Source: a bacterium
Lineage (GTDB): Bacteria > UBA8248
Direction of reading: 5' to 3'
NCBI GenBank assembly: GCA_022825065.1
Contig: JAJDYR010000037.1
Span: forward strand, 319,805-383,804
DNA: 64,000 nt
The notes below the pieces were generated by a model. The model worked only from the letters and a program-made list of their open reading frames with translations. It made no database searches and was not told where the DNA came from. A program made the position numbers and the translations under genes. This document shows, one piece after another, positions 28,510 to 41,409 of the stretch (positions within the stretch are counted from its first letter, which is position 1; each line of letters begins with the position of its first letter).

Positions 28510-28968
28510 AAAATATAATTCTTGGAAATCCAAAGGCTCACGGCTAGCCTTGCAGCACTAAGCTTCATCGGAGTATTTCATGCCTCATTCCGGTGTCCCC
28601 GCAACGCTCATTGAGTAACCACCGGTCCACGTTCCATGCCGTCGCTCGATTCGCGTGCGTGGGATGCCTTCCGCTGCAACTCGCTTGAGGTCGTCGAGGC
28701 CGAGGGAATTAAGACGTAATACTACCGTTTCGGGTTGTAACTGTCCTTGCGTGTTATCCAAAACTGCATTCGCCCGTAGCCGGACAGGCCCCTGCGCCTG
28801 TCCGGGGTTCGCGAACCGCCCCTGCAATCTTTTTCAACAACCCCATAAGGTGAGGGTGTTTTGGCCCCCAAAGGCTGTTGATCACGAAGATCGGCTTGTG
28901 CCGCATCTCTGGATAAAATATAGAATAAATATATTCAGTAAGATACATCCTATAGTTCAGGAATTACA
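28510..28968. other. Gene-free tail of the accessory interval with stem-loops and half a repeat
   Basis: No recognisable gene. It holds a perfect 9-bp stem CCGGACAGG/CCTGTCCGG (28780-28788 and 28797-28805), a 12-base palindrome GGTTCGCGAACC (28806-28817), and one repeat-family end in reverse orientation, CTTTTTCAACAACCCC (28829-28844). The stretch 28900-28965 before the argG stop is AT-rich. An 80-codon leftward frame at 28585-28827 runs through the stem-loops and matches nothing I know. Confidence 0.6.
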
Positions 28969-30183
28969 TCAGGAGTCGCGTTGCGCGCGCACCCGCAGCC
29001 GCAGGGCGTTCAGGCGGATGAATCCTTCCGCGTCTTTTTGGGAATAGACGGCATCTTCCTCGAAGGTGGCGAGGTCGGAACGGTAGAGCGTCAGGTTCTC
29101 GGGGGCTTTCCTGCCCACGACGCTGCAAGCACCCTTGTAGAGTTTCACGCGGGCGGAGCCGCATACGGATTCCGCCGCGCCGTCGATGGCGGATTGCAGG
29201 AATTCCCGCTCCGGCGCGAACCAGAAGCCGTTGTAGACGAGTTGCGCGTATTTGGGGATCAGGGAATCGCGCAGTTGCAGGACTTCCCGGTCCATCGTAA
29301 GGGATTCCACGGCCCGGCGCGCCGCGTGCAGAACCGTGCCCGCGGGCGTCTCGTAGACGCCTCTGCTCTTCATGCCCACGAAGCGGTTTTCCACCAGGTC
29401 CACCCGGCCCACGCCGTGCGCGCCCGCCAGGGCGTTTAATTGCTCCATCATGGCGACGGGCGAGAGGGGTTCTCCGTTCAGGGCCACGGGGTCGCCTCTC
29501 TCGAATTCGATTTCGGCGTATTCGGGCGCGTCGGGCGCTTTTTCAGGCGACACGCTCAGGACGTACATATCTTCGGGCGGCTCCGCCCAGGGGTCTTCCA
29601 GGACGCCGCCCTCGAAGCTGATGTGCAGGAGGTTTCTGTCCATCGAATAGGGTTTTTCCGCCGTCACGGGTATCGGTATGCCGTGTCTTTCGGCGTAGGC
29701 GATGAGGTGGGAGCGCCCCCCGAAATCCCAGTCGCGCCAGGGCGCGATGATGGTGACGTCCGGGTCGATGGAGGCGTACGTCAACTCGAAGCGTACCTGG
29801 TCGTTCCCCTTGCCCGTGGCGCCGTGCGCGACGGCGTCGCCCCCCGTTTTCTTGAGCACGTCCATGTGGCCCTTCGCGATGAGGGGCCTGGCGATGGACG
29901 TCCCCAGCAGATAGGCGCCTTCATAGACGGCGCCCGCGCGCAGCATGGGGAAGATGTAGTCGCGCGCGAATTCCTCCCTCAAATCCAGGATGTGGCAGGA
30001 CTCCGCACCCGTGGCCAGCGCCTTTTCCTCCAGGCCGTCGAGTTCGCCCGCGCCCTGGCCGACGTCCGCCGCAAAGGCGACGACGGGGCACTCGTATGTT
30101 TCCTTGATCCACTTGAGCATGACGGAGGTGTCCAGCCCACCTGAATAGGCGAGGACGACCCTGCTCGGCTTAGGCGCCATCAT
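28969..30183 (-). CDS. argG: Argininosuccinate synthase
   Basis: A 404-residue enzyme joining citrulline and aspartate in arginine synthesis. The PP-loop AYSGGLDTS is at 12-20, followed by [28 protein letters not shown] and [19 protein letters not shown]. Length is normal. It is the last gene of the leftward argB-argD-argF-argG operon and overlaps argF by 14 bases. Confidence 0.97.
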   Translation of the reverse strand: MMAPKPSRVVLAYSGGLDTSVMLKWIKETYECPVVAFAADVGQGAGELDGLEEKALATGAESCHILDLREEFARDYIFPMLRAGAVYEGAYLLGTSIARPLIAKGHMDVLKKTGGDAVAHGATGKGNDQVRFELTYASIDPDVTIIAPWRDWDFGGRSHLIAYAERHGIPIPVTAEKPYSMDRNLLHISFEGGVLEDPWAEPPEDMYVLSVSPEKAPDAPEYAEIEFERGDPVALNGEPLSPVAMMEQLNALAGAHGVGRVDLVENRFVGMKSRGVYETPAGTVLHAARRAVESLTMDREVLQLRDSLIPKYAQLVYNGFWFAPEREFLQSAIDGAAESVCGSARVKLYKGACSVVGRKAPENLTLYRSDLATFEEDAVYSQKDAEGFIRLNALRLRVRAQRDS

Positions 30184-31108
30184 TTCCTCCGGCTAGAATT
30201 TGAAGGAGTATCTTCTGTGCGTGGAGCCGGTTCCCGGCCTGCGTGAAAACGACGCTCCTGGGGCCGTCGATGACGTCCGCCGTCACCTCCTCCCCCCTGT
30301 GCGCGGGGAGGCAGTGCATGAAAACGGCGTTTTCGTTCGCGCCCCGGAAAACTTCCTCGTTCACCTGGTATGGAGCCAGGACTTTCTGGCGGCGCTCGTT
30401 CTCGTCTTCCTGTCCCATGGAGGCCCACACGTCCGTATAGACGGCGTGGGCGCCCGCGCATGCCTCTTCCACGCTCTCGGTGACGTGGATTTGCGCGTTC
30501 GATTCCCGCGCAGAACCCCGGGCCTGCTCCAGAATTTCGGAATCGGGCCGGAACTCTTGCGGACACGCTGCAGTGACATCGACGCCGATCAAAGCGCCCA
30601 CGATAAGCAGGGAATGCAGCACGTTGTTCCCGTCTCCCAGATAGGCGAGCTTGAGGCCTTTGAGCGTGCCGTAGTGTTCTCTCATCGTGAGGAAATCGGC
30701 GAGCGCCTGGCAGGGGTGGTGAAGGTCCGTCAGGCCGTTGATGACGGGAACGCTCGCGTTCGCGGCGATCTCCTCCACGCGCGCGTGCGCATACGTTCTG
30801 ACGACGATGCCGTCCACGTATTCACTCAAAACCTTCGCGCTGTCCGCAGGGGTTTCCCCCCGGGCGATTTGCGTGTCGTTGGGCGCGAGGAAAATGGCGC
30901 CGGCCCCCAGTTGGATAAGGCCCGCCTCGAAGGAAACGCGCGTCCTGGTGGAGTGCTTTTCAAAGAGCAGCGCGAAATTCTTTCCCGCCAGCGCGGGGCG
31001 TAGTTTTCCCCCGGCCGTTTCTTTTTTCTGGACGAGCGCCTCCTCGATGAGTTCGAGCGTTTGGGCGGCGCTCAACTCAAAGCCGGTTAGATAGTCGAGC
31101 TTGTTCAT
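30170..31108 (-). CDS. argF: Ornithine carbamoyltransferase
   Basis: A 312-residue enzyme forming citrulline. The carbamoyl-phosphate loop is STRTR at 53-57, HPCQALAD at 131-138, the ornithine-binding SMG at 230-232 in [10 protein letters not shown], and HCLPAHRG at 265-272. The SMG loop identifies ornithine rather than N-acetylornithine or aspartate as acceptor. ATG 31108 overlaps the argD stop by 4 bases; a longer open frame upstream is read-through of argD. Confidence 0.96.
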   Translation of the reverse strand: MNKLDYLTGFELSAAQTLELIEEALVQKKETAGGKLRPALAGKNFALLFEKHSTRTRVSFEAGLIQLGAGAIFLAPNDTQIARGETPADSAKVLSEYVDGIVVRTYAHARVEEIAANASVPVINGLTDLHHPCQALADFLTMREHYGTLKGLKLAYLGDGNNVLHSLLIVGALIGVDVTAACPQEFRPDSEILEQARGSARESNAQIHVTESVEEACAGAHAVYTDVWASMGQEDENERRQKVLAPYQVNEEVFRGANENAVFMHCLPAHRGEEVTADVIDGPRSVVFTQAGNRLHAQKILLQILAGGNDGA

Positions 31109-32298
31109 TTCGCCAGATCCGCCAGCGCCCCGTCGAGGAAATCCATCAGCTTGTCGATCATCTCTTTTTCCACGACGAGGGGAGGGATGAGCCGGATGAC
31201 CTTCTGGACGGCCACGTTGAGCAAAAAGCCCGCCTCGAGCCCCTTCGTGACGATGGAGGTTGCGTCCACGTCCACCTCGCAGCCGATGATCAGCCCCTTG
31301 CCCCTGATCTCCTTGATGATGGCGTGCCGCGTCGCCAGTTCCTCGAGACCCGCGGTGGCGTATGCCCCCATCTCCTGCACGTGCTCCAGGAAGCCGGGCG
31401 CGGTGACGGCGTCCATCGCGGCGCATCCCGCGGCGGTGGCCAGGGGATTGCCCCCGAACGTCGCGGCATGGTCGCCGGGCTCGAACGCCATGGCCTTGTC
31501 CGAGGCGACCAGCGCGCCGATGGCGGTTCCGCCCGCCAGGGCCTTCGCCAGGCTCATGGCGTCTGGCGCCACGCCCTCGTGCTCGTACGCCCAGAGTTTT
31601 CCCGTCCTGCCCAGACCGACCTGGACCTCATCGAACAACAGCAGCAAATCGTTCGCGTCGCATATCTCCCTCAAGCCCTTGAGATAGCCGTCGGGCGGTA
31701 CGTTCACGCCGCCCTCGCCCTGGATGGGTTCCACCATGACGGCGCAGGTTTGTTCACTGACCGAGGCGGTCACCGATTCCAAATCGCCGAAGGGCACGTA
31801 GCGGAACCCGGGCAGCAGGGGCTTGAACGCCCCGTGGAACTTCGTCTGGCCCGTGGCGGTGAGCGACGCCATGGTGCGGCCGTGGAAGCTCATGTCGAAG
31901 CTCAGTATCTCGTGGCGACCTTCCCCGTATTTTTGGAACGAATACTTTCGGGCGAGCTTGAGCGCCGCTTCGACGGCCTCCGTGCCGCTGTTGCAGAAGA
32001 ACGCCTTATCCCCGAAAGAGAGGCGGTTGAGCCTTTTCGCCAGCTCGATCTGGGGTTCGATGTGGTAGAGGTTCGAGACGTGGATAAGCTTTCCCGCCTG
32101 TTCCCTGATGGCGGCCACGACATCGGGGTGGCAATGCCCGAGGTTGCATACCGCCAGACCGGACACGAAATCCAGATACTCTTTTCCGTCCGCATCCCAG
32201 ACGCGGCATCCCTCGCCGCGAACCAGCGCGATGGGGTAGCGCCCGTACGTGGGGGCGACGTTGCGTTCGGCGTCTGTGATGAGTGTGGCGTTGTCCAT
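31105..32298 (-). CDS. argD: Acetylornithine aminotransferase
   Basis: A 397-residue class III PLP aminotransferase. Landmarks: GKEYLDFVSGLAVCNLGHCHP, FCNSGTEAVEAALKLARKY, FHGRTMASLTATGQ, LLLFDEVQVGLGRTG, and the PLP lysine in SLAKALAGG. ATG 32298 with GGGGA 8 bases ahead is preferred over a TTG four codons upstream. It sits between argB and argF. The same enzyme often also serves lysine synthesis. Confidence 0.96.
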   Translation of the reverse strand: MDNATLITDAERNVAPTYGRYPIALVRGEGCRVWDADGKEYLDFVSGLAVCNLGHCHPDVVAAIREQAGKLIHVSNLYHIEPQIELAKRLNRLSFGDKAFFCNSGTEAVEAALKLARKYSFQKYGEGRHEILSFDMSFHGRTMASLTATGQTKFHGAFKPLLPGFRYVPFGDLESVTASVSEQTCAVMVEPIQGEGGVNVPPDGYLKGLREICDANDLLLLFDEVQVGLGRTGKLWAYEHEGVAPDAMSLAKALAGGTAIGALVASDKAMAFEPGDHAATFGGNPLATAAGCAAMDAVTAPGFLEHVQEMGAYATAGLEELATRHAIIKEIRGKGLIIGCEVDVDATSIVTKGLEAGFLLNVAVQKVIRLIPPLVVEKEMIDKLMDFLDGALADLAK

Positions 32299-32318
32299 GC
32301 TTTTCCCCAAGAAAGAAG

Positions 32319-33194
32319 CTATCTGACGATTTGCGTGCCCACGCCTTCATCCGTGAACACTTCGAGCAATACCGCGTGAGGGACCCTGCCGTCGACGATG
32401 TGGGTTTTCGTCACGTTCGATGAGAGCGCGTCCAGACACGCGTCGACTTTCGGGATCATCCCGCCGGTGATGATTTTCTCCTCTTTGAGCTTATTGACGT
32501 CATCACGCCTGATGGTGCTGATGAGGTTCTCGTTCTCATCCAGAATGCCGGGCACGTCCGTCAGGAGAATGAATTTTTCCGCATGAAGCGCCCCGGCGAT
32601 GGCGCCCGCCGCCGAATCCGCGTTGATGTTGTATACGTTGCCGTCCTGCCCTACGCCCAGGGGAGCGATGACGGGGATGAACCCGCCGTCTGTGAGGTGA
32701 TGGATGATGTCGGGCTTGATGGTCAGGACCTCGCCGACCCGCCCCAAATCGTATTCCACGTCCTCGCCACTTGGCCCTTTTCTGCTCATGATCAGTTTCT
32801 TCGCCGTCGTGAGGCCGGCGTCCGAGCCGGAAAGGCCCACGGCGTTTCCTCCGTGCCGGTTGATGAGCCTCACGATGCTTTTGTTCGTCGCTCCGGAAAG
32901 CACCATCTCCACGACGCCGACGGTTTCCTCGTCCGTCACCCGGAGGCCTTCGATGAACTCGCTTGTCTTGCCGATTTTCCTTAAAGTTTCGCCGATTTGG
33001 GGGCCGCCGCCGTGGACGACGACTACGTTGATGCCCACGTACTTGAGGAGCACGATGTCCTGGGCGAAGGGAGCGTGAAGCTCCGGCTGCACCTGGGCCG
33101 CGCCGCCGTATTTGACGACGATGGTCTTGCCCGCAAACTGTTGGATGTAGGGCAGCGCTTCAACCAGCGTCGCCGCCCTGTCTCTTGGTTCCAT
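32319..33194 (-). CDS. argB: Acetylglutamate kinase
   Basis: A 291-residue amino acid kinase phosphorylating N-acetylglutamate. Visible are VVKYGGAAQ near 27, VVHGGGPQIGETL near 58, RHGGNAVGLSGSDAGL near 113 and INADSAAGAIAGALHAEKFILLTDVPG near 192. An N-terminal extension resembling that of arginine-inhibited forms (ATLVEALPYIQQFAG) is present, so feedback inhibition by arginine is likely. First gene of the arg operon; 102 bases separate it from hslU. Confidence 0.96.
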   Translation of the reverse strand: MEPRDRAATLVEALPYIQQFAGKTIVVKYGGAAQVQPELHAPFAQDIVLLKYVGINVVVVHGGGPQIGETLRKIGKTSEFIEGLRVTDEETVGVVEMVLSGATNKSIVRLINRHGGNAVGLSGSDAGLTTAKKLIMSRKGPSGEDVEYDLGRVGEVLTIKPDIIHHLTDGGFIPVIAPLGVGQDGNVYNINADSAAGAIAGALHAEKFILLTDVPGILDENENLISTIRRDDVNKLKEEKIITGGMIPKVDACLDALSSNVTKTHIVDGRVPHAVLLEVFTDEGVGTQIVR

Positions 33195-33296
33195 GTCCGA
33201 GCCTTCAAAAACGAAGAATGAGATACGGGTCTCTCGCCGTAAGCCGAGGAATATACACTCCCCCGAGGCGCAAGGCCAAGGGGAGGGGCAGAAGGT

Positions 33297-34655
33297 TTAG
33301 AGAATATAACGGCTCAAGTCAAGGTCTTCGACGATGTCGGTCAGACGCTCGCGCACGTAGGCGGCGTCTATCTCCACGTTTTCGCCGGACATCTCGGGCG
33401 CACGGAAGGAAATTTCCTCGAGAAGGCGCTCCATGATGGTGTGGAGCCTCCTGGCGCCGATGTTCTCGGTCTGCTCGTTGATGCGGAAGGCGAAGTCGGC
33501 CACTTCCTTCACGGCGTCTTCCCCGAACGCGATGTTGACGCCCTCCGTCGCCAGAAGAGCGGGGTATTGGCGCACCAGCGCGTTTTCGGGTTCCTGGAGT
33601 ATGCGGATGAAATCGTCGCGGTCCAGGGAGTCCAGCTCCACGCGGATGGGGAAGCGGCCCTGGAGTTCGGGCAGGAGGTCCGAGGGCTTGGCCATGTGGA
33701 ACGCGCCCGCCGCGATGAAGAGGATGTGGTCCGTCTTCACCGGGCCGTACTTGGTCTGCACGGTGGAGCCTTCCACGATGGGGAGCAGGTCCCTCTGAAC
33801 GCCTTCTCGCGAGACGTCGGGGCCGCCTCTGCCGTTGTTCTGGGCCGCGACCTTGTCGACCTCGTCGAGGAACACGATGCCGGACTGCTCGGTGCGCTCG
33901 ATGGCTTCGGCGTTCAGGCTGTCCGGGTCGATGAGCTTGTCCGCCTCTTCCTGCGCGAGGTACTCGAAAGCTTCGGGCACCTTCATGCGCCTGCTCTTGG
34001 GGGCCTGGGGCATGAAGTTTCCCATGATTTCCTTCATGTTGATGCCGATCTGCTCCATGTCGCTCCCGCCCATGAAGTGGATTTCGGGGCCTTTGTCCGC
34101 GATCTCTATCTCCACTTCCCGGTCGTCGAGCTTGCCCTCGAGCAACAGGGCGCGGAACTTCTCCCGCGAGCGCTGGTAGCTCTCATCGCCGAGCGGGTCC
34201 TTGGATTGGCCGCGTTCGTCCATCGCGCCGAACCCGGGAGGATGCGGCAAAAGCATGTCGAGGAGCCGCTCTTCGGCCAGTTCCTGGGCTTTGGCTTTGT
34301 TGATATCGCGTTGCTCTTCCTGGACGATGTTGCGCGCCAGTTCGACGAGGTCGCGAATCATGCTCTCCACGTCCCGGCCCACGTAGCCCACCTCGGTGAA
34401 TTTGCTGGCCTCGACCTTGATGAAGGGGCTTTTCGTGAGCTTGGCCAGGCGTCTTGCGATCTCGGTTTTCCCGACGCCGGTGGGGCCTATCATGATGATG
34501 TTCTTGGGCGCCACGTCCTCCGCCATCTCGGGCGGGAGTTGCTGTCTGCGCCAGCGGTTTCTGAGCGCGATCGCCACCGCCCGCTTGGCGTCTCCCTGGC
34601 CGATGACGTAGCGGTCGAGTTCCTCGACGATTCGTGCAGGCGTTAAATTTTCCAT
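33297..34655 (-). CDS. hslU: ATP-dependent protease ATPase subunit HslU
   Basis: A 452-residue AAA+ unfoldase. Walker [10 protein letters not shown] is near 57-65, the pore loop region follows ([26 protein letters not shown] is recognisable in pieces), the I domain spans roughly 110-240, and Walker [12 protein letters not shown] is near 255. The C-terminal DLSRYIL inserts into HslV to activate it. ATG 34655 lies in a TGATG overlap with hslV; a TTG one codon upstream is less likely. Confidence 0.96.
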   Translation of the reverse strand: MENLTPARIVEELDRYVIGQGDAKRAVAIALRNRWRRQQLPPEMAEDVAPKNIIMIGPTGVGKTEIARRLAKLTKSPFIKVEASKFTEVGYVGRDVESMIRDLVELARNIVQEEQRDINKAKAQELAEERLLDMLLPHPPGFGAMDERGQSKDPLGDESYQRSREKFRALLLEGKLDDREVEIEIADKGPEIHFMGGSDMEQIGINMKEIMGNFMPQAPKSRRMKVPEAFEYLAQEEADKLIDPDSLNAEAIERTEQSGIVFLDEVDKVAAQNNGRGGPDVSREGVQRDLLPIVEGSTVQTKYGPVKTDHILFIAAGAFHMAKPSDLLPELQGRFPIRVELDSLDRDDFIRILQEPENALVRQYPALLATEGVNIAFGEDAVKEVADFAFRINEQTENIGARRLHTIMERLLEEISFRAPEMSGENVEIDAAYVRERLTDIVEDLDLSRYIL

Positions 34656-35203
34656 CAAAGGGTTTCCACGGATATGTTGTTGTTGGTGTAGACGCAGATG
34701 TCCGCTGCGATTTCCAGAGATTTTTTTACGATTTCATCTGCGCCTAGGTCGGGCTCCAGACTCAGGATTCCGCGCGCCGCGGCGATGGCCATCGATCCGC
34801 CGCTGCCGATGCCGAGTACGCCGTCATCGGGCTCGATGATGTCGCCCGTGCCCGAGAGGATGAGCGAAGTGTTCTCGTCCGCCACCGCCAGAAGGGCTTC
34901 GAGGCGGCGCAAGACCCTGTCCGTCCGCCAGTCCTTGCCCATCTCCACGGCGGCGCGGGAGAGGTTCCCCCGGTATTCCTCGAGTTTGCCCTCGAAGCGC
35001 TCGAACAGGGCGATGGCGTCGGAAGCGGAACCCGCGAAACCGGCGAGCACCTTGCCGTCGCCGAGCTTGCGGATCTTCACGGCCCCGTGCTTCACCGCCG
35101 CATTCCCCATGGTGACCTGACCGTCCCCGCCCAGGGCCGTTCGTCCCTTGTAGCGCAGCGCGAGAATCGTCGTGGAGCGGATGATTTCACCTGGCGTCGT
35201 CAT
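34655..35203 (-). CDS. hslV: ATP-dependent protease peptidase subunit HslV
   Basis: A 182-residue threonine peptidase. The catalytic N-terminal Thr is in [11 protein letters not shown], but the frame starts [10 protein letters not shown], so about 10 residues would have to be removed to expose it; no start codon lies closer. [27 protein letters not shown] and [17 protein letters not shown] confirm the family. Short propeptides occur in other HslV proteins. It forms double hexamers capped by HslU, encoded next. Confidence 0.95.
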   Translation of the reverse strand: MTTPGEIIRSTTILALRYKGRTALGGDGQVTMGNAAVKHGAVKIRKLGDGKVLAGFAGSASDAIALFERFEGKLEEYRGNLSRAAVEMGKDWRTDRVLRRLEALLAVADENTSLILSGTGDIIEPDDGVLGIGSGGSMAIAAARGILSLEPDLGADEIVKKSLEIAADICVYTNNNISVETL

Positions 35204-35206
35204 CAG

Positions 35207-36145
35207 TCATCCTCGTTCGTGTTTCATCTTCGCCCTGGGGTGCGCGTCGTCGTAAACGGCGCGCAGGTGCGAGAAATCCACCTGCGTGTATCTTTGCGTC
35301 GTGGACAGGCTCGCGTGCCCCAAAAGTTCCTGAATCGATCTCAGGTCGGCCTCCTGGCTCTCCAGCAAATGCGTCGCCGCCGTATGGCGGAGGGCATGAG
35401 GTGTGAAATGATAGCTGAAACCGCCTTTTTTTTCATACGCGCGGAAGATGGAGCGCACGAAGGCCGGCGAAATCCGCTTGTTCCGCTTGTTGATGAAAAG
35501 GGGCGAATCCTCGTTCGGATCTGTTTCCGCCTGCGCGAGATGGCCCGTTACGGCTTTGGCCGCCTCTTTGGTGATCGGCACGATTCTCTCTTTTCTTCCC
35601 TTGCCGCGAACGCGGATGAGCCTTTCCGCCATGTTCAAGTCCGAGTGGTTGAGCCCCGTCAATTCGCTCACCCGCAGACCCGAGCCGTAAAGGAGTTCGA
35701 AAATCGCCTTGTCCCTCATGCCTTCGGGGGTCGAGGTGTCGGGCATCTCCATGAGGCGAACGGCGTCATCGACGGGCAGGAAGGCGGGCAGGGGCCTTTT
35801 CTCTTTGGGAGAGGGCACCTCCCCCGCCGGGTCGGCCAGGGGGAATCCCTCTCGCCTTAAAAAACGGAAGAGGCTGCGTATGGTCGACAGATGCCGGTTC
35901 ACCGTCGTCGCAGATACGCCCTTGCGGTACAAAAACCCGAGGTAGCCGCGGACGGCCAGCGAATCGATCCTGTCCAGCGGAACCGGCTTTTGCGCCCAAT
36001 CGGTGAGAAATTCATCGAAGTCTCTCAGGTCCGACGCGTATGCGCGAACGGTGTGTTCCGAACTGTCGCGCTCATCGCGCAGATGCGCTTCAAACAACTC
36101 CCGGGCTTCGCTCAGGCTGTTTGTGAGGCGAATTTGTTTCGCCAT
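35207..36145 (-). CDS. xerC: Tyrosine recombinase XerC
   Basis: A 312-residue site-specific recombinase that resolves chromosome dimers at dif. The SAM-like N-terminal domain spans about 15-100. Catalytic residues are all present: Arg in LYGSGLRVSELTGL, Lys in GKGRKER, HALRH (His-x2-Arg), His in LLGHASL and the nucleophile Tyr in TTQRYTQV. Location between trmFO and hslV matches the xerC (codV) position of many genomes. It overlaps trmFO by 34 bases. Confidence 0.94.
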   Translation of the reverse strand: MAKQIRLTNSLSEARELFEAHLRDERDSSEHTVRAYASDLRDFDEFLTDWAQKPVPLDRIDSLAVRGYLGFLYRKGVSATTVNRHLSTIRSLFRFLRREGFPLADPAGEVPSPKEKRPLPAFLPVDDAVRLMEMPDTSTPEGMRDKAIFELLYGSGLRVSELTGLNHSDLNMAERLIRVRGKGRKERIVPITKEAAKAVTGHLAQAETDPNEDSPLFINKRNKRISPAFVRSIFRAYEKKGGFSYHFTPHALRHTAATHLLESQEADLRSIQELLGHASLSTTQRYTQVDFSHLRAVYDDAHPRAKMKHERG

Positions 36146-37442
36146 TGCTCCAGATCCTCGATAGCGCGATTGGTGACGTGTTTTTTCCTGAATTTTTTGG
36201 GAACGCGCTTTTCCAAGGGCGGAAAGAGGCCGAAGTTGATGTTCATGGGCTGGAAATTTCTCGGATTCGCTTCGATGATGTAGCGGTTCAAGGCGCCGAG
36301 AGCAGTCGTCGCGGGCGGGGGCGTGATGGGTTCCCCCTGCATGGTGGCCGCCGCGTTGATCCCGGCGATCAGGCCGATGGCGGCCGATTCGAGGTATCCC
36401 TCGACGCCGGTGAGTTGGCCCGCCATGAAAATATGCGGGTGACGCTTGAGTTGCAAGGTAATGCGCATCAGGCGCGGCGCATTGATGTAGGTGTTCCGGT
36501 GGAGGCTTCCGTAGCGCAGAAAGCGCGCATTCCCGAGAGCGGGGAGCGTCGAGAAGATGCGCTTTTGCTCGGGGTAGCGCAGCCGGGTCTGAAAGCCCAC
36601 CATGGAGAAGTAATCTCCCGTCAGATCCTCGCGCCTGAGTTGCGCGACCGCGCAGTAGGTCTCTCCCGTTTCGGGATGCTCCAGGCCCACGGGCTTCATC
36701 GGCCCGAACGCCAGGGTGTCTTTTCCGCGGGCGGCCATTTCTTCGAGAGGCAGGCAGCCCTCGAAGTAGATGGCGCGCTCGAATTCCCGGAGGGGAATTT
36801 TCTCGCCTTCGAGCAGATCTCCGACGAATTGGTAATACTGCGTTTCGTCGAGGCCCAGATTGAGGTAGTCGCCCTCGCCGCCTTCTTCGTTGCCCTTTCC
36901 GTAGCGCGATGCGGTGAACGCCACCGACATGTCGATGCTGTCCGCGTGCAGGATGGGCGAGATGGCGTCGTAGAAATAGAGGTACTTGCCTTGCGTCAGC
37001 CGCGCGATTTCGGCGGAGAGGGAATCGCTCGTCAGCGGACCGGTGGCGACGATGGTGAGGGTTTTATCCTCCAAATCCCTGATTTCTTCTCTGTGGATGG
37101 TGATTCGCGGGTCGTTTTCGATCGTTTCGGTGATCGTCTTGCTGAAAGACGCCCGGTCGACGGCCAGCGCCAGGCCTGCGGGAACCCGGCAGGAATCCGC
37201 TCCCCGCAGGATGAGCGAATCGAGCTTGCGCATCTCATCCTTCAGAAGGCCCGAGGCGTTTTCCACCGAATTCGAGCGGAAAGAATTCGAGCAGACGAGT
37301 TCGGCCAGCCCGCTGGTTTCATGGGCGGGCGTTTTCTTGTGGGGGCGCATCTCGTAGAGGTCGACTTCGACGCCCCGCCTGGATGCCTGCCAGGCGGCCT
37401 CACAGCCCGCAAGGCCGCCGCCGATGATCCGCAGTCTCTCGC

Positions 37443-37446
<4 letters not shown>
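36112..37446 (-). CDS. trmFO: Methylenetetrahydrofolate-tRNA-(uracil-5-)-methyltransferase TrmFO
   Basis: A 444-residue FAD protein that methylates U54 of tRNA using methylene-THF. The dinucleotide-binding N-terminus is IIGGGLAGCEAAW; YEMRP, CSNSFRSN and GQLTGVEGYLESAAIGLIAG are diagnostic for TrmFO as against MnmG. It overlaps topA by 4 bases upstream and runs into xerC, a conserved order. Confidence 0.96.
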
Positions 37447-39989
<2,543 letters not shown>

Positions 39990-40125
39990 TTACTTTCTCG
40001 TGCCCACCGGCTGTTTTTCGGGGCGCCATCTGCGGGTGAATTTTCCTGGTGAGCGGCTATTGTTATTTCGCGGGCCGATTCCTCAAAGCTGAGTTTCCCT
40101 GTCGACGAGCGAGCCGGTCCTCTTC

Positions 40126-41313
40126 TCATGAAACCCGTTCGTACGTTCCTGAATTCGTTTGTCTCACGAGGCCTCCCAGCTCCAGGCGCAACAAGGCGGA
40201 TGAAACTTCCTGCGCCGGCAGACCCCGCTTCCGGGTCAGGCCCTCTATGGTGCTGTCTCCGTTCTCCAGCAAGCGCAAAAGCGCGTTCTCATCATCCGTG
40301 AGATTCGGGTGCGGCGCCGCCTTTGTTATTGTCTCAGCGTCACCTTTTTCAGGACCCAATCCCTTGACTCGAATCTGCGCTGGATTATCTAGCATATTTC
40401 GGGCGTATTCGGGAAGAGCGTTGATGATGTCTTCCGCATTTTCCACCAGGTGCGCTCCCTGCTTGAGCAGATGATGGCAGCCGGTGCTTTTCCGGGTATG
40501 AACGGGCCCGGGCACGGCCATCACCTCGCGTCCCTGTTCGAGCGCCAGCCGGGCGGTCAGGAGAGCGCCGCTTCTTTGCGCCGCCTCGACGACGACCGTC
40601 GCCAGGGACAAGCCGCTGATGAGCCGGTTTCTCCTGGGGAAATTCTCTTTTCTCGGTTGGGCGCGAAGGTGGAATTCGGATATCACGGCGCCCTGGGCGG
40701 CGATCTCTTGTCTGAGTTCCTTGTGCTCGGCGGGATAGTTCCGGGTCAAACCGCACCCGAGGACGGCGATGGTTCTTCCTCCTGCCTCGAGCGTGGCCTT
40801 GTGGGCTTCCGCGTCGACCCCGTAGGCCATTCCGCTTACGATGGTGACTCCCTTTCTGGAGAGGTCGGCCGCAAGCTGTCTCGCCACTCGCCTCCCGTAG
40901 TCCGTCGGGCGCCGCATGCCGACGATGGCGACGGCAAGGCGATCCGCGGCAAGGATTTCTCCTTCGGTGAAAAATGCGCCCGGCGGGGCGAAAATCTCAT
41001 GCAGAGGCTCGGGATATCGGGTGGAATCACGCGTGATGACACTTGCGCCCAGGTTCGACGCCTCCCGGCGGATTCCGGCGGCCAGATCGACCGGAGAATC
41101 CTTATCGAGAACTTCACGCGCTTTTCTGCCGCAAAGGCGGGCGAACACGTCGGGGGGCGCTTCCAGGGCATCCGCAGGGTGGGCGAATGCTTCCGTCAGC
41201 CGATTCAGGCGCTCGGGCGTCATGCCCGGCAGGGTCTGCAGGACGAGCCAGGCATCGGCTTCGCTCAAAGAATCCCGGTTCCCGGAAGGTATCATGGGAT
41301 TGGAGGCGTTCAT
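40126..41313 (-). CDS. dprA: DNA-processing protein DprA (Smf)
   Basis: A 395-residue protein that loads RecA on incoming single-stranded DNA during transformation. The Rossmann-type core has AIVGMRRPTDYGRRVARQLA, VSGMAYGVDAEAHKATL, VLGCGLTRNYPAEHK and VVEAAQRSGALLTA. An N-terminal HhH-like region (about 15-75) and a C-terminal winged helix (about 325-395) complete the usual long form. It lies upstream of topA, as in many genomes, with 136 bases between them that hold no gene I can see. Confidence 0.95.
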   Translation of the reverse strand: MNASNPMIPSGNRDSLSEADAWLVLQTLPGMTPERLNRLTEAFAHPADALEAPPDVFARLCGRKAREVLDKDSPVDLAAGIRREASNLGASVITRDSTRYPEPLHEIFAPPGAFFTEGEILAADRLAVAIVGMRRPTDYGRRVARQLAADLSRKGVTIVSGMAYGVDAEAHKATLEAGGRTIAVLGCGLTRNYPAEHKELRQEIAAQGAVISEFHLRAQPRKENFPRRNRLISGLSLATVVVEAAQRSGALLTARLALEQGREVMAVPGPVHTRKSTGCHHLLKQGAHLVENAEDIINALPEYARNMLDNPAQIRVKGLGPEKGDAETITKAAPHPNLTDDENALLRLLENGDSTIEGLTRKRGLPAQEVSSALLRLELGGLVRQTNSGTYERVS

Positions 41314-41409
41314 TCACGATCTCCGGCTTTCATGAACCCTGAACCCATAACATGGGTTCCGCATCTCCTGTCAAGATGCCGGAAAAATTCAGGGCGAGGG
41401 GAGAAAGGT

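Noticed and set aside
28585-28827. An 80-codon minus-strand frame in the accessory tail
   Set aside because: It runs through perfect stem-loops and one repeat end, has no ribosome binding site I can see and matches no family I know. It could be a relic, but I cannot support a gene.
33441-34646. A 401-codon plus-strand frame across hslU
   Set aside because: Antisense shadow of a fully recognisable HslU.
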